Shown here: in pieces, positions 43,650 to 53,644 of the stretch
Layout of the letters: each line of letters starts with the position of its first letter
How positions within the stretch are numbered: the first letter of the stretch is position 1
Assembly: GCA_944371605.1 (NCBI GenBank)
Contig: CALVXU010000031.1
Location: forward strand, 35,189-99,188
DNA: 64,000 nucleotides
Origin: an uncultured Bacilli bacterium
GTDB taxonomy: Bacteria; Bacillota_I; Bacilli_A; RFN20; CAG-288
Reading direction: 5' to 3'
Notes under the pieces: generated by a model
Told to the model about the DNA's origin: nothing
The model's input: only the letters and a program-made list of their open reading frames with translations
The model's database searches: none
Translations under genes and position numbers: made by a program

Positions 43650-45860
43650 ATGGCAAAAGAAGTATTCTCACTTGACTTCTATGGAAAGAAATTAGTTGTC
43701 GAGACTGGTGAGATTGCTAAACAAGCGGATGGTTCTTGTTTAGTGAGACTTAATGACACTGCAGTTTTATGTGCGGCTTGCGGTGCGAAAGAAGCTAAGC
43801 TTGGTCAGGACTTTTTCCCTTTGACTGTCAATTATTTTGAGAGACAATATGCAGCTGGAAAAATCCCTGGTTCTTTTTTGAGAAGAGAGGGTAGGCAGAG
43901 CACCAGGGAGACTTTGAATTCCCGTCTTATCGATCGTCCTATCCGTCCGATGTTTCCAGAAGGCTATGTGAATGAAACTCAAGTCAGTGCAATCGTCATG
44001 TCAGCTGATCCGGATTCTCCTAGTGATATGACGGCCATGTTTGGTTCGTCATTAGCTCTTTGTATTTCTGATATCCCATTCGAAGGACCTATCGCCGGTG
44101 TTTGGGTTGGTAGAGTCGATGGCAAATTTATCATCAATCCGACTCAAGAAGAAAAGGCGAAGTCAGACATTTCTTTAGCTGTCGCAGGTACTGAAGAAGC
44201 GATTAATATGGTTGAAGCTGGTGCTGACGAAGTCACTGAGGAAGATATGTTAGATGCTTTGATGTTTGGTCATGAAGCTATCAAGCAATTATGTCGTTTC
44301 CAAAAGGAAATCGTCGCTAAAGTCGGTAAAGAAAAGAGACCTCTCAATATTTATAAGATTGATGAGGAGTTTGCAAATGCTTGTCGCAATTATATTTCAG
44401 AAGGTCAAACTGAAACTCAAGAGCAAAGACTTATCAAAGCTGTTTCTATTTATGATAAACTTGAAAGACAGAACACAATCGATGCTTTAGAAAAAGAAGT
44501 CATCGATATCTATGATGCAAAAGAATATAAGACTCAACAGCTTCATGATATCACTGTCAATGAGGCTAAAGAAGTTCTTGAAAATGTTGTGAGAAAAGAG
44601 GTTCGTCGTCTCATCACCGAAGATAAAGTCAGACCGGATGGTCGTAAAGTCGATGAGATTAGACCTTTAGATGCTCAAGTTCATCTTTTACCTAGAGCCC
44701 ATGGCTCGGCTATGTTTACTAGAGGTCAAACTCAAGTTATCTCCGCTTGTACTTTAGGATCTTTAGATGATGCACAAATCATCGATGATTTATCGGGTGA
44801 GACATCTAAGAGATGGATGCATCATTATAATTTCCCACCATTTTCTGTTGGTGAATTAGGAAGGATGGGCACTCCTGGAAGAAGAGAAATCGGACATGGC
44901 GCCTTAGGAGAAAGAGCATTATCATATGTCATCCCTTCGGAAGAAGAGTTCCCATATACTATTCGTTGCGTAGCTGATGTTTGTGAATCTAATGGCTCTT
45001 CTTCGCAAGCTTCTATCTGCGCGTCTTGTATGGCTTTGATGGATGCTGGTGTTCCGATTAAAGCTCCTGTGTCTGGTATCGCTATGGGTCTTATCACTTC
45101 AGGACCTTTGGATGGTAAACATCCTTATACTATCCTCACAGATATTCAAGGAATGGAAGACCATTTAGGAGATATGGACTTTAAGGTAGCAGGTACTCCT
45201 AATGGTATCACCGCCTTACAGATGGATATCAAAATCAGAGGTATCACCAAAGAGATTCTTGCCGAGGCTTTAGCGCAAGCAAAACCTGCGAGAAAACAAA
45301 TTCTTGATGTTATGTTAAAGGCGATTCCTGAACCTAGAAAAGAATTATCTGAATATGCTTTAAAGATGAAACGCTTCAACATTGTTCCTGATAAGATCAG
45401 AGATGTCATCGGTTCACAGGGGAAAGTCATCAATAGCATCATCGCTGATTGTAATAATGAAATCAAGATTGATATCAATGACGATGGTCGCGTCATCATC
45501 TACTCAGTCGAAAAAGAACTGATTGAAAAAGCCTATAATGAAATTATGGCGATTGCCAAAGTTCCTCAAGTAGGTGAAGTTTATGAGGGAAAAGTCGTTA
45601 GAATCGAACCTTATGGCTGTTTTGTCAATCTCTTCGGAAGCACTGATGCTTTATGCCATATCTCTAAGCTCGCTTGGACCAGAGTCGAGAAGGTTGAAGA
45701 TGTTTGCCATATCGGAGATACTTTGAAAGTCATCATCACCGCTATCGATGCTCAAGGCCGTATCGACATCTCTCATCGCGAATTTTTACCTAAGCCAGAG
45801 AATTATGTCGAAAAACCGGATAGGCCAAAGCATTCTTTCCACAACAATAACAAACGCTGA
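43650..45860 (+). CDS. pnp: Polyribonucleotide nucleotidyltransferase (PNPase)
   Basis: PNPase, 736 residues, degrades RNA 3'-5' by phosphorolysis. Two RNase PH-like domains are present (residues 5-230 and 325-560, with [22 protein letters not shown] and [20 protein letters not shown], catalytic Asp region), an alpha-helical linker between them, a KH domain (about 560-625, [15 protein letters not shown]) and an S1 domain (about 630-705, [18 protein letters not shown]). It ends in a His/Asn-rich tail. A GAGG precedes the ATG, and a terminator follows. Confidence 0.98.
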   Translation: MAKEVFSLDFYGKKLVVETGEIAKQADGSCLVRLNDTAVLCAACGAKEAKLGQDFFPLTVNYFERQYAAGKIPGSFLRREGRQSTRETLNSRLIDRPIRPMFPEGYVNETQVSAIVMSADPDSPSDMTAMFGSSLALCISDIPFEGPIAGVWVGRVDGKFIINPTQEEKAKSDISLAVAGTEEAINMVEAGADEVTEEDMLDALMFGHEAIKQLCRFQKEIVAKVGKEKRPLNIYKIDEEFANACRNYISEGQTETQEQRLIKAVSIYDKLERQNTIDALEKEVIDIYDAKEYKTQQLHDITVNEAKEVLENVVRKEVRRLITEDKVRPDGRKVDEIRPLDAQVHLLPRAHGSAMFTRGQTQVISACTLGSLDDAQIIDDLSGETSKRWMHHYNFPPFSVGELGRMGTPGRREIGHGALGERALSYVIPSEEEFPYTIRCVADVCESNGSSSQASICASCMALMDAGVPIKAPVSGIAMGLITSGPLDGKHPYTILTDIQGMEDHLGDMDFKVAGTPNGITALQMDIKIRGITKEILAEALAQAKPARKQILDVMLKAIPEPRKELSEYALKMKRFNIVPDKIRDVIGSQGKVINSIIADCNNEIKIDINDDGRVIIYSVEKELIEKAYNEIMAIAKVPQVGEVYEGKVVRIEPYGCFVNLFGSTDALCHISKLAWTRVEKVEDVCHIGDTLKVIITAIDAQGRIDISHREFLPKPENYVEKPDRPKHSFHNNNKR

Positions 45861-45868
45861 TTCGATTT

Positions 45869-45898
45869 AGGCACTATATGCACTATAGTGCCTTTCTT
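45869..45898 (+). terminator. Terminator of pnp
   Basis: A perfect 10-bp stem (AGGCACTATA, 45869-45878, with TATAGTGCCT, 45884-45893) around a 5-nt loop, followed by TTTCTT, 9 nt after the pnp stop. Confidence 0.85.
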
Positions 45899-45926
45899 CG
45901 CTTTGGATGAAATGATAAATAAACAT

Positions 45927-47888
45927 ATGTATAAAAAGTTACCGTTTCTATTTTCAATCGCATTGTTAGTTCCACTAACTTCTTGCAATCAGTATGTGGA
46001 AGGCACCATCTTTTTTGATTTAGATGGTGGCTCTTTTACCGATCCTACTTTTAACACGACTTCATTAGTTGGAGAAGCTGGAACAAGAATCAACATCCAA
46101 ATTCCTGATGCATATAAGGAAGGCTATTATTTCGTCGGTTGGAGAGAGAAAGATTCCGCAGGCAATTATCGTGAAATCACACCTAAAATCGATAGTGAAA
46201 CTGGTGAATATTACTATGTTTATCCTTATGGAACTGATACTTTATATGCCTATTTTGAGCCACTAGTTGAAATAGCATTTGATCTCACTGATGCTGTAAA
46301 TCGAAATGGACAATTGATAGCCCCTACCATAGATGTTGACAAAAGCTTTTCTGATGGTGTACTCAATGGATATGCTAATAAAACTATCCCTTCGGAAGAT
46401 TATTTGCCGACTGCTAGCGGAGACAATCTCTATTTTTCTTATTGGTATACAGAATATCCTTTAGTGAGAAGAGAGGATGATAATACTTCTCATTATTATT
46501 TAGACACTGCTCAACCGATAGGCGAATATCCGTTTGTAGAGCAGTTTGAAAGCGGTATGGTGTTTCCAGCTGTGGAAGATAGTCAGCAATTAGTGTTAAA
46601 AGCTAAATGGCAAGAATATCCACGGGTGACTGTTCATTTCAATATCGATGGATATAGTGATGAAAGTTTCCAAGTCGAAAGAAATGCGACTATTTCGAAA
46701 GAATTAGAAGACTTGATGCTGGCTAAATTAGATTTAGACCTCACTGCAGCAAAAGATGAATATCTCTTCACATCTCAAGATGGAAATATTTATCGGTTTG
46801 ATGGTTTCTTTCTTGACAGCAGTTTGACTAAGCAATTCAATATCGATAGTTCTTTGTCAATCAGCGATATTGACTTATATCTCAAATGGAGTCGACAGAT
46901 TGAAGTCACATTGGATTATGATGGTGGACTATTTGACAACGCTTCTTCGATGAGTGCTGTCGCATATGAAGGTGATGCTCTAGGAGAAAGCTACGATGAG
47001 ATTAAACCGGCAAAAGATAATGCCGACTTTATCGGTTTTTATAATGGAGATGTGAAATTTAACTTTGTTAGAGATCAATTGCCGGCTGAGGATTTAACCC
47101 TTATTGCTAGATATGAAGAATACCCAACCTTGACTTTTTCTTATAGCTATCCTGAAGATTATATTGGAGATAAAGAGACAGATTTAACATATATTTTTAA
47201 AGAGAACAGCGATATCACTTCAGCGTTAGAACAAGCTCGCAGTTTTGATAGCGATGATACTTTGATGGTCGGAGAATTCTATACACTCATCGACGGAGAA
47301 AAGAATTCGTTCACTGCGACAATCATGCCAGAAGATGATACGATAATTTATGTTGAATTGCTTTATAAGCCTTTGATCAATTTAATAACTCTTTTCGGAA
47401 AAGATGATTCGTATCAAACTGGCGAAGAAGGATTAACCTATTTGAGCAAGTCTATTGATCATAATGCGTATTTAGATGAAGAGACTGTTTTTACTGCTGG
47501 TGATTCTACGTATAGCCTTAAAAATGATTATGTTTTTGAAGATAAAATATATTTATATGATGGTTTATATGCTGATATAGGGTTCAGTTCTCGCATCGAG
47601 TTACCATACGCTTTATCTTTCTCGACTGATAAAAGAAATGAGATCACTCTTTATCGTAAAATGACTGAAGCGATTAAATTAAATTTTTATATGCGAGAGG
47701 GTGAAGAACTCATTTCTATGAACAAATCTCTAAATGTTTTACCTGATAAATATCTTTCTGATTATATAGATGATTTACAGGACTTATTAGGTGATTTTGA
47801 CCACTTGGAGATCAAAGTCGGTGATGTATATCAAACGATAACTACTTTTTTGCCGAGTGTTGATTCTGATATTTTGGTGATTTATTAA
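45927..47888 (+). CDS. Lipoprotein with InlB-type (Listeria-Bacteroides) repeats
   Basis: About 653 residues. The N-terminus MYKKLPFLFSIALLVPLTSC is a lipoprotein signal with the lipid-bearing cysteine at residue 20. The rest is a string of four or five acidic beta-repeats with the pattern FDLDGGSF ... EAGTRI ... GYYFVGW and later LDYDGGLF ... IGFYNG, each of roughly 70-90 residues with YAYF/LIARYEEYP-like ends. Repeats of this type occur in surface adhesins and spacer stalks. Starts at 45888 or 45912 are less likely (the former lies inside the pnp terminator). Role: surface, binding partner unknown. Confidence 0.7.
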   Translation: MYKKLPFLFSIALLVPLTSCNQYVEGTIFFDLDGGSFTDPTFNTTSLVGEAGTRINIQIPDAYKEGYYFVGWREKDSAGNYREITPKIDSETGEYYYVYPYGTDTLYAYFEPLVEIAFDLTDAVNRNGQLIAPTIDVDKSFSDGVLNGYANKTIPSEDYLPTASGDNLYFSYWYTEYPLVRREDDNTSHYYLDTAQPIGEYPFVEQFESGMVFPAVEDSQQLVLKAKWQEYPRVTVHFNIDGYSDESFQVERNATISKELEDLMLAKLDLDLTAAKDEYLFTSQDGNIYRFDGFFLDSSLTKQFNIDSSLSISDIDLYLKWSRQIEVTLDYDGGLFDNASSMSAVAYEGDALGESYDEIKPAKDNADFIGFYNGDVKFNFVRDQLPAEDLTLIARYEEYPTLTFSYSYPEDYIGDKETDLTYIFKENSDITSALEQARSFDSDDTLMVGEFYTLIDGEKNSFTATIMPEDDTIIYVELLYKPLINLITLFGKDDSYQTGEEGLTYLSKSIDHNAYLDEETVFTAGDSTYSLKNDYVFEDKIYLYDGLYADIGFSSRIELPYALSFSTDKRNEITLYRKMTEAIKLNFYMREGEELISMNKSLNVLPDKYLSDYIDDLQDLLGDFDHLEIKVGDVYQTITTFLPSVDSDILVIY

Positions 47889-47918
47889 AAGATTTTTTAT
47901 AAACTTCGAGGTATTAAT

Positions 47919-49034
47919 ATGAGTTTAACTGCTGGTATTGTTGGTTTGCCTAATGTCGGGAAGTCGACTTTGTTCAACGCTATTACTAATAATAATGTTT
48001 TAGCTGAAAATTATCCTTTTGCTACAATCACTCCAAACACAGGTGTTGTCGAGGTTAGAGACCCGAGATTTGATGAGCTGGTCGAGATTTTTAACCCTGC
48101 CAAACAAGTGCGTGCTACATTCGAATTTACTGATATAGCTGGATTGGTAAAAGGCGCTTCTAAAGGTGAAGGACTTGGAAACCAATTTTTAGGCAACATC
48201 AGAAATACGGATGCGATTATCCATGTTGTGAGATGCTTTGATGATCCTTCTATCATCTCTTATAGCGGAAGAAAGGTCGATCCGGTGATGGATGCGACTG
48301 AAGTCAATTTAGAACTTATTTTATCCGATTTAGATGTGCTAGAAAAAAGGCTTGAAAAGCTGGGGCGTAAAGCACAGATGACCAAAGATAAACAAGAGCT
48401 TTTGGAAGTATCAGCTATCAATAAGATTATCGATGCTTTAAAACATGAACAGATGGCTAGTGATGTCGCTTTGACTATCGCCGAGAAAGAAGTTGCCAGA
48501 AACTTTAATTTGATCACGATGAAACCAGTGATTTATGTTGGAAATGTCGATGAGGATTCATATGCTGAACCATTAAAGAATCCATATTTTAAAGCTTTGA
48601 GCGATTTTGCAACTAGTCATCATGCTGAATGTATACCGATATCGGCCTTGATTGAAGAAGAGCTGTCTAAAGTAACTGAAGAAGAGAGAAAGGAATATCT
48701 TGATTCTTTAGGGACTTCCTTGACTGGTTTAGATAAAATAACTATGGCTAGTTATCATATTTTAGGATTGAGAACATTTTTCACTTGCGGCCAAGATGAA
48801 GTTCGCGCTTGGACATTCCATGACGGGATGACCACTCCTGAATGCGCTGGTATCATCCATTCGGATTTTCAAAAATACTTTTTAAAAGCTGAAGTATATA
48901 AATATGATGATATCCATGAGCTTCGCAGCGAAGCGGCTATTAAGGCAGCAGGAAAGATGATGCTAGTCGGCAAGGACTATCTTGTTCAAGATGGTGATTG
49001 TTTATATATCAGATCAGCAGCTGTAAAGAAATGA
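47919..49034 (+). CDS. ychF: Redox-regulated ATPase YchF/OLA1
   Basis: A 371-residue Obg-related P-loop ATPase that binds ribosomes. G1 GLPNVGKSTLF, G3 DIAGLVKGASKGEGLG and the modified G4 (YVGNVDE), which favours ATP over GTP, are present. A coiled-coil arm spans about 125-205, and a TGS-like domain closes the protein (FTCGQDEVRAWTFHDG, HSDFQKYFLKAEV). Its last bases overlap the ispF start. Confidence 0.96.
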   Translation: MSLTAGIVGLPNVGKSTLFNAITNNNVLAENYPFATITPNTGVVEVRDPRFDELVEIFNPAKQVRATFEFTDIAGLVKGASKGEGLGNQFLGNIRNTDAIIHVVRCFDDPSIISYSGRKVDPVMDATEVNLELILSDLDVLEKRLEKLGRKAQMTKDKQELLEVSAINKIIDALKHEQMASDVALTIAEKEVARNFNLITMKPVIYVGNVDEDSYAEPLKNPYFKALSDFATSHHAECIPISALIEEELSKVTEEERKEYLDSLGTSLTGLDKITMASYHILGLRTFFTCGQDEVRAWTFHDGMTTPECAGIIHSDFQKYFLKAEVYKYDDIHELRSEAAIKAAGKMMLVGKDYLVQDGDCLYIRSAAVKK

Positions 49035-49516
49035 TTATGTCGATTCTCACTGGTTTAGGTTATGATATCCATCGATTAGAGGCTGGTGATCATCTTCTCT
49101 TAGCAGGTGTCAAAGTTCCGGCGGATAAGAAGATCGTCGCTCATTCCGATGGTGATATCGTCTATCATTGTTTAGCTCAAGCGATTTTCTCAGCTCTAGG
49201 GCTAGATGATATCGGAAGTTATTTTCCTGATAGCTCAGAAAAAACAGCTGGCTTATCTTCGATAGTGATTGTGGAAAAAGCTTTGGTTGAGATGAGAAAA
49301 CATGGCTATCAAATCGGAAATGTCGTCATCGCTATCATCTTAGAAAAGCCGAAGTTGAAGCAATATAAAGCCGATATCAAGGATGCGATCGCTATGACAT
49401 TAAACATTCCAGCTGATAAAGTCGCTATCCATGCTAATACTTCTGAAATGGTCGGTCCTGTTGGAGAGGGTGAAGCAGTAGCCTGTTTATGTAATATATT
49501 ATTGAAGAAAGAATGA
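49031..49516 (+). CDS. ispF: 2-C-methyl-D-erythritol 2,4-cyclodiphosphate synthase
   Basis: IspF, about 161 residues, closes the cyclic diphosphate in the MEP route to isoprenoids. Zinc ligands are in GYDIHRL (DxH) and HSDGDIVYHCLAQAIF; the C-terminal ANTSEMVGPVGEGEAVAC is the usual TSE...GRGEG variant. Two starts are possible (ATG 49031, overlapping the ychF stop as ATGA, or 49037); the former fits coupling. ispD of the same pathway lies 7 kb downstream in another operon. Confidence 0.95.
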   Translation: MIMSILTGLGYDIHRLEAGDHLLLAGVKVPADKKIVAHSDGDIVYHCLAQAIFSALGLDDIGSYFPDSSEKTAGLSSIVIVEKALVEMRKHGYQIGNVVIAIILEKPKLKQYKADIKDAIAMTLNIPADKVAIHANTSEMVGPVGEGEAVACLCNILLKKE

Positions 49517-49527
49517 GGCGGTTATTT

Positions 49528-51171
49528 ATGGATATACAAGAACAGATAAAAGAAAAATTAGTAGAGTTATTAAAAAAGCATCAGATTGAAGTGACTAAAG
49601 AAGAAATCATTTTGTCACCTTCAGACAATCGTTCACATGGTGATTATGCTTCTAATATCGCTTTGAGAAAAGCGAAAGCAGTCGGTAAAAAACCGATCGA
49701 TTTAGCGCAAGAAATCGCTGATGATTTCTCTTTAAATGGTGTCGAAAAAGTCGAGGCTAAAATGCCTGGTTTCTTAAACTTTTTCTTAAGAGCTGATGAA
49801 TTAGGCTCTATCATCAAAAAGGTCGTTACGGAAGGTGAACACTATGGTGATTTAACATATGGCCAAAACAAAAAGGTCAACATCGAATATGTTTCTGCTA
49901 ATCCGACAGGCTATTTACATTTAGGTCATGCTCGCGGTGCTGCTATCGGTGACTCTCTTTCTAGACTTTACAAAAAAGCTGGTTTCGAAGTGACTAGGGA
50001 ATATTATGTCAATGATGCTGGTAATCAAATAACGAATCTTGGAAAATCTCTGATGGTCAGATATCTAGAATTATTCGGTGTCGAGAGAGAATTCCCTGAA
50101 GATGGATATCATGGGCAAGAGATAGTCACAATTGCTGCGAAATTAAAAAGTGAAATTCAAGATGCTTATTTAGCAAATCCAGATGAACATTTAGAAGATT
50201 TTAAGAATTATGGTTCAAAAGAATTGTTAGAACAGATCAAAAAAGATTTGCATGAGTTTCGTGTTGATCATGATGTTTACACTTCAGAAAAAGCGATCAA
50301 AGCTCGCGGAAGTGTTGAAGAAGTATTAAAAAAATTAGAGCCTTATTGTTATCAAGAAGATGGCGCTTTATTTTTGAACACCACAAAAAATGGCGATGAT
50401 AAAGATCGTGTTTTAGTTAAATCAGATGGCTCATATACTTATCTCTTACCAGATATCGCTTATCATGCTGATAAATATCAACGCGGCTATGATTATTTCA
50501 TAGATCTTTTCGGTGCAGATCATCACGGATATATCACTAGACTTAAAGCTTCCATATCAGATTTGGGTTATGATTCAGAGAAACTGACGGTTTCTCTAGT
50601 TCAAATGGTGAGGCTCTTTAAAGATGGGCAAGAATTCAAGATGTCTAAGAGAACTGGCAATGCGATTTCGATGAAAGAATTGATCGAAGAAGTCGGTGTT
50701 GATGCCGCTAGATATTTCTTTGTTTCGAGATCAAATAATTCACATCTTGATTTTGATATCAATCTCGCTAAAAAACTAGGTTCTGAAAATCCGGTTTATT
50801 ATGCTCAATATACTCATGCGCGTTTGTGCGGTATTTTAAATAACGGAGCAGCTTTCTTTCCTTTAAATTATAATTCGGATCGTTTGACTAGCGATAGCGA
50901 AAAGAATCTATTGTTATTGATCAAAGACTTCGGCAAGAATATCTTGGCTGGAGTAGAAGAGAATGAGCCTTATAAAATGACTAACTACATTCACTCATTA
51001 GCTAAATCTATCAATGAGTTCTATACTAAAAATCGTGTGTTAGACGATAGAGATGTTGAACTTTCTAATCAACGCCTCGGATTAGTTAAAGCTTGTGAAA
51101 TAGTTTTAAAAAATGCTTTATCTTTAATCGGTGTTTCAGCGCCTGAGAGAATGGTATCTCTAGAGAAATAA
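49528..51171 (+). CDS. argS: Arginyl-tRNA synthetase
   Basis: ArgRS, 547 residues, class I. The N-terminal Add1 domain is followed by the HIGH variant HLGHARGAAIGD (about 131-142), and the KMSKS variant KMSKRTGN lies about residue 370; the C-terminal DALR anticodon domain (HARLCGILN ... SLIGVSAPERM) is complete. ATG 49528 is preferred, with GAGGCGG 10 nt upstream; the longer frame from 49513 overlaps the ispF stop. Confidence 0.97.
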   Translation: MDIQEQIKEKLVELLKKHQIEVTKEEIILSPSDNRSHGDYASNIALRKAKAVGKKPIDLAQEIADDFSLNGVEKVEAKMPGFLNFFLRADELGSIIKKVVTEGEHYGDLTYGQNKKVNIEYVSANPTGYLHLGHARGAAIGDSLSRLYKKAGFEVTREYYVNDAGNQITNLGKSLMVRYLELFGVEREFPEDGYHGQEIVTIAAKLKSEIQDAYLANPDEHLEDFKNYGSKELLEQIKKDLHEFRVDHDVYTSEKAIKARGSVEEVLKKLEPYCYQEDGALFLNTTKNGDDKDRVLVKSDGSYTYLLPDIAYHADKYQRGYDYFIDLFGADHHGYITRLKASISDLGYDSEKLTVSLVQMVRLFKDGQEFKMSKRTGNAISMKELIEEVGVDAARYFFVSRSNNSHLDFDINLAKKLGSENPVYYAQYTHARLCGILNNGAAFFPLNYNSDRLTSDSEKNLLLLIKDFGKNILAGVEENEPYKMTNYIHSLAKSINEFYTKNRVLDDRDVELSNQRLGLVKACEIVLKNALSLIGVSAPERMVSLEK

Positions 51172-51249
51172 AATCATTCTCTTTAAAGAAAAGGCTTGAA
51201 CGTGTATACTTGTAAGGATTTTAAATTTAAATATAAGGAGAATATTAAT

Positions 51250-51669
51250 ATGGCTGAAAGCAAATCTTTAGTTGACATCGCTTATGACGTCTTAAGGCAA
51301 GAGTACGAAGAGAAAAACTCAAGTGTTCCGATGCCTTTCGGCGAACTTTTGTTAGCTGTTGGCAAAGTCTTAGGAATGACTGATGAAAATCGTCTCATCG
51401 ATTTGGCTTCTAGGTTTTATACCGCATTGACCACTGATGGTCGTTTCGTCATCAAAGAGAACAATACTTGGGTATTGAGAGAACATGAACTTTATGAAAA
51501 TGTTCATATCGATATGAATGATGTTTATTCTGATGAGCCTGCTGAAGATGAGTTGGGTAGCGAAAGCGAAGACAAAGATCTTGAAAATGAAGGTGATGAT
51601 GAAGAAGATGATGAAGATAATGAAGAACCCAACATCATCTCTGCTGAATTAGATGAAGACGAAGAATAG
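51250..51669 (+). CDS. rpoE: RNA polymerase delta subunit
   Basis: Delta, 139 residues, a small acidic RNA polymerase subunit found in Firmicutes that aids promoter release and recycling. The N-terminal HARE-HTH domain (SLVDIAYDVLRQEY ... MPFGELLLAVGKVLGM ... RLIDLASRFYTALTTDGRF) is followed by an almost purely acidic tail (Asp/Glu from about residue 95 to the end). The start is ATG 51250 after AAGGAG. A terminator follows. Confidence 0.93.
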   Translation: MAESKSLVDIAYDVLRQEYEEKNSSVPMPFGELLLAVGKVLGMTDENRLIDLASRFYTALTTDGRFVIKENNTWVLREHELYENVHIDMNDVYSDEPAEDELGSESEDKDLENEGDDEEDDEDNEEPNIISAELDEDEE

Positions 51670-51691
51670 ACTTGTTTGTTCTGATAGCATG

Positions 51692-51722
51692 ACTGCAGTT
51701 TTATCTTAAACTGCAGTTTTTT
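51692..51722 (+). terminator. Terminator of rpoE
   Basis: A 10-bp stem (ACTGCAGTTT 51692-51701 with AAACTGCAGT 51708-51717), 6-nt loop, then five T, 22 nt after the stop. Confidence 0.88.
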
Positions 51723-51749
51723 CACTATAATTATTTTGAGGTATTATTT

Positions 51750-52694
51750 ATGAATGAAATCGCAAAACAAATTTTTGAGAAGATTGAAAAAGCTGATTCG
51801 ATCGTCATCTTTGGTCATAAAAGCCCAGATGGTGATTGCGTCGGTTCAGTCATGGGAATGAAATATGCTCTCTCAGATTACTTTCCGAAGAAACATATCT
51901 ATGCTGTCGGAACACACCCTGAGTATTTAGGAAGAGATATAGATAAAAGCGATGAAGTATCTGACGAAGTCATCGCTTCTTCTTTAGCTCTTTTAGTCGA
52001 TTTAAGCGATCTAAAAAGAGTTGAAGATCAAAGAATAAACATGGCTAAAGAAATCGTCTGTGTCGACCATCATGTGCCTGATAAAGACGAATATGAATTC
52101 TTAGTCTATCGTGAAGTTGATGCACCTAGTGCTACTTATATTTTAGCTAAGCTTTTATTCGAGAGATATGGTCACATATGCGCCAAAGCTAGCAAATATC
52201 TCTTTTTGGGATTGGTGACAGACACTGGCAGATTTCAATTTGATTGTGAACAAGACACTTTGGAAATCGGTGGCAAATTGATATCTAATGGTGTTGATTA
52301 CAAAGCATTATATCGAGAATTATATCGTCAGAATAGTAAAGATTTAAGATATCGCGCATTTATTTATAACCATTTTGCTTTTTCAGGACTTGTCACTTAT
52401 TGTTGTGTCAGTAAGAAAGAGTACGAGGCTTTAGGTTTAGAACAAAATGAAGCGAGTGGAAAAGTAAATCTATTATCACTCTTGGATGATCATCCTATTT
52501 GGGCATTTTTTACTGAACAAAATGATGGGACAATCCGTGTTGAGCTGAGAAGCGATGGACGATATAACATGCAAAAAGTCGCTAAGCAGTTCAATGGTGG
52601 TGGCCATATACCAGCTAGCGGCTGCACTCTTTCTTCTTTCGATCGAGTGAAAGATGTCTTAGAGGCATTGAATAAAGCGGAGCTGATAGCTTGA
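51750..52694 (+). CDS. nrnA: DHH/DHHA1 phosphoesterase NrnA (nanoRNase / pAp phosphatase)
   Basis: A 314-residue DHH-family enzyme that degrades 2-5-mer RNA and dephosphorylates 3'-phosphoadenosine 5'-phosphate (pAp). Motifs: GHKSPDGDCVGS, a DLSD-type motif in LLVDLSDL, the DHH of CVDHHVPD, and the DHHA1 glycine loop FNGGGHIPASGC near the end. A FGAG-like GAGG precedes the ATG. The stop overlaps the cysQ-like start by 1 bp. Confidence 0.93.
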   Translation: MNEIAKQIFEKIEKADSIVIFGHKSPDGDCVGSVMGMKYALSDYFPKKHIYAVGTHPEYLGRDIDKSDEVSDEVIASSLALLVDLSDLKRVEDQRINMAKEIVCVDHHVPDKDEYEFLVYREVDAPSATYILAKLLFERYGHICAKASKYLFLGLVTDTGRFQFDCEQDTLEIGGKLISNGVDYKALYRELYRQNSKDLRYRAFIYNHFAFSGLVTYCCVSKKEYEALGLEQNEASGKVNLLSLLDDHPIWAFFTEQNDGTIRVELRSDGRYNMQKVAKQFNGGGHIPASGCTLSSFDRVKDVLEALNKAELIA

Positions 52695-53473
52695 TGGAAA
52701 GACTTCTTGGAGAGATGATACTAGCTGTTAAAGAAGCTAGTGAAGCTGTGATGAAAGTTTATCAAAGAAAGTTTGAAATCAAAATCAAAGATGATGCTTC
52801 ACCAGTGACTGAAGCTGATTTGCTTTCTGACAAAATCATCAGAGCAAGGTTGGAAAAATATTCTGATATCGCTTTTCTCTCAGAGGAAGAACAAGATGAT
52901 TTATCAAGGCTTAACAAAGAAGCAATCTTTGTTGTTGACCCGTTAGATGGAACTCAGGATTTTGTTAATAAAGATGGTTCTTTTGGAATCAACTTAGCAT
53001 TAGTTATTAATCATCAACCAGTTTTAAGTGTCATCGGGCTGCCATATGACAATATGATCGCTTATGCGCGCCAAGAAAAAGGCTCATTTTTGATTGATCC
53101 AGATGGAAATGAGAAAAGACTAAGAGTATCAAATCGAACTGAAAATCTCATTCTTTTAGCTTCTAAAACTCATGAGTTAGATGAGGAAAAGCAAGTATAT
53201 ATCAGACATCGTGATTTGGTGAAAGAAGTGAAGCATTTCGGTGCCTCTTTAAAAGCTGTGAAATTAGCTAGCGGTGAAGCAGATGCTTCTATCAGATATA
53301 CTACTCAGACTAAAGAGTGGGATATTTGTGCACCTGATTTATTAGTGAGGGAAGCTGGTGGACTTTTTACTGATACAAAGTTACAGCCTTTCACCTATAA
53401 TCGTCGAGATGTTTATAATCATTTTGGCTATTGTATGTTCAATCGAAAAGAGAATGAAATTTTATTGAAATAG
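52694..53473 (+). CDS. CysQ-like 3'(2'),5'-bisphosphate nucleotidase (inositol monophosphatase family)
   Basis: A 259-residue member of the Mg2+-dependent inositol monophosphatase family, CysQ branch. Metal sites: SPVTEADLLSD, LSEEEQDD (acidic pair) and VVDPLDGTQDFVNK; the C-terminal KEWDICAPDLLVREAGG is the WDxxAxxxi motif. CysQ removes the 3'-phosphate of pAp, the same substrate as NrnA next door (1-bp overlap TGATG). Inositol monophosphatase activity cannot be ruled out. Confidence 0.85.
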   Translation: MERLLGEMILAVKEASEAVMKVYQRKFEIKIKDDASPVTEADLLSDKIIRARLEKYSDIAFLSEEEQDDLSRLNKEAIFVVDPLDGTQDFVNKDGSFGINLALVINHQPVLSVIGLPYDNMIAYARQEKGSFLIDPDGNEKRLRVSNRTENLILLASKTHELDEEKQVYIRHRDLVKEVKHFGASLKAVKLASGEADASIRYTTQTKEWDICAPDLLVREAGGLFTDTKLQPFTYNRRDVYNHFGYCMFNRKENEILLK

Positions 53474-53644
53474 TCTTGTGCAGCAGTCAGTTCCTATTGC
53501 GTATTGAAGTGAAAGAAATCGGGTGTTTATCTCCTTTTTGTTTTAAGCTCTTGTTAAGACACATCTGTGTTTGTTCTTTAGATATTACATCTCATTTATA
53601 AAACAGTTTTGAATGAATAAAGTTTTTTAATCAACCTCTAATAG

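Noticed and set aside
45888..45926. Longer N-terminus for the InlB-repeat lipoprotein
   Set aside because: The start would lie in the pnp terminator and would put extra residues in front of the lipoprotein signal.
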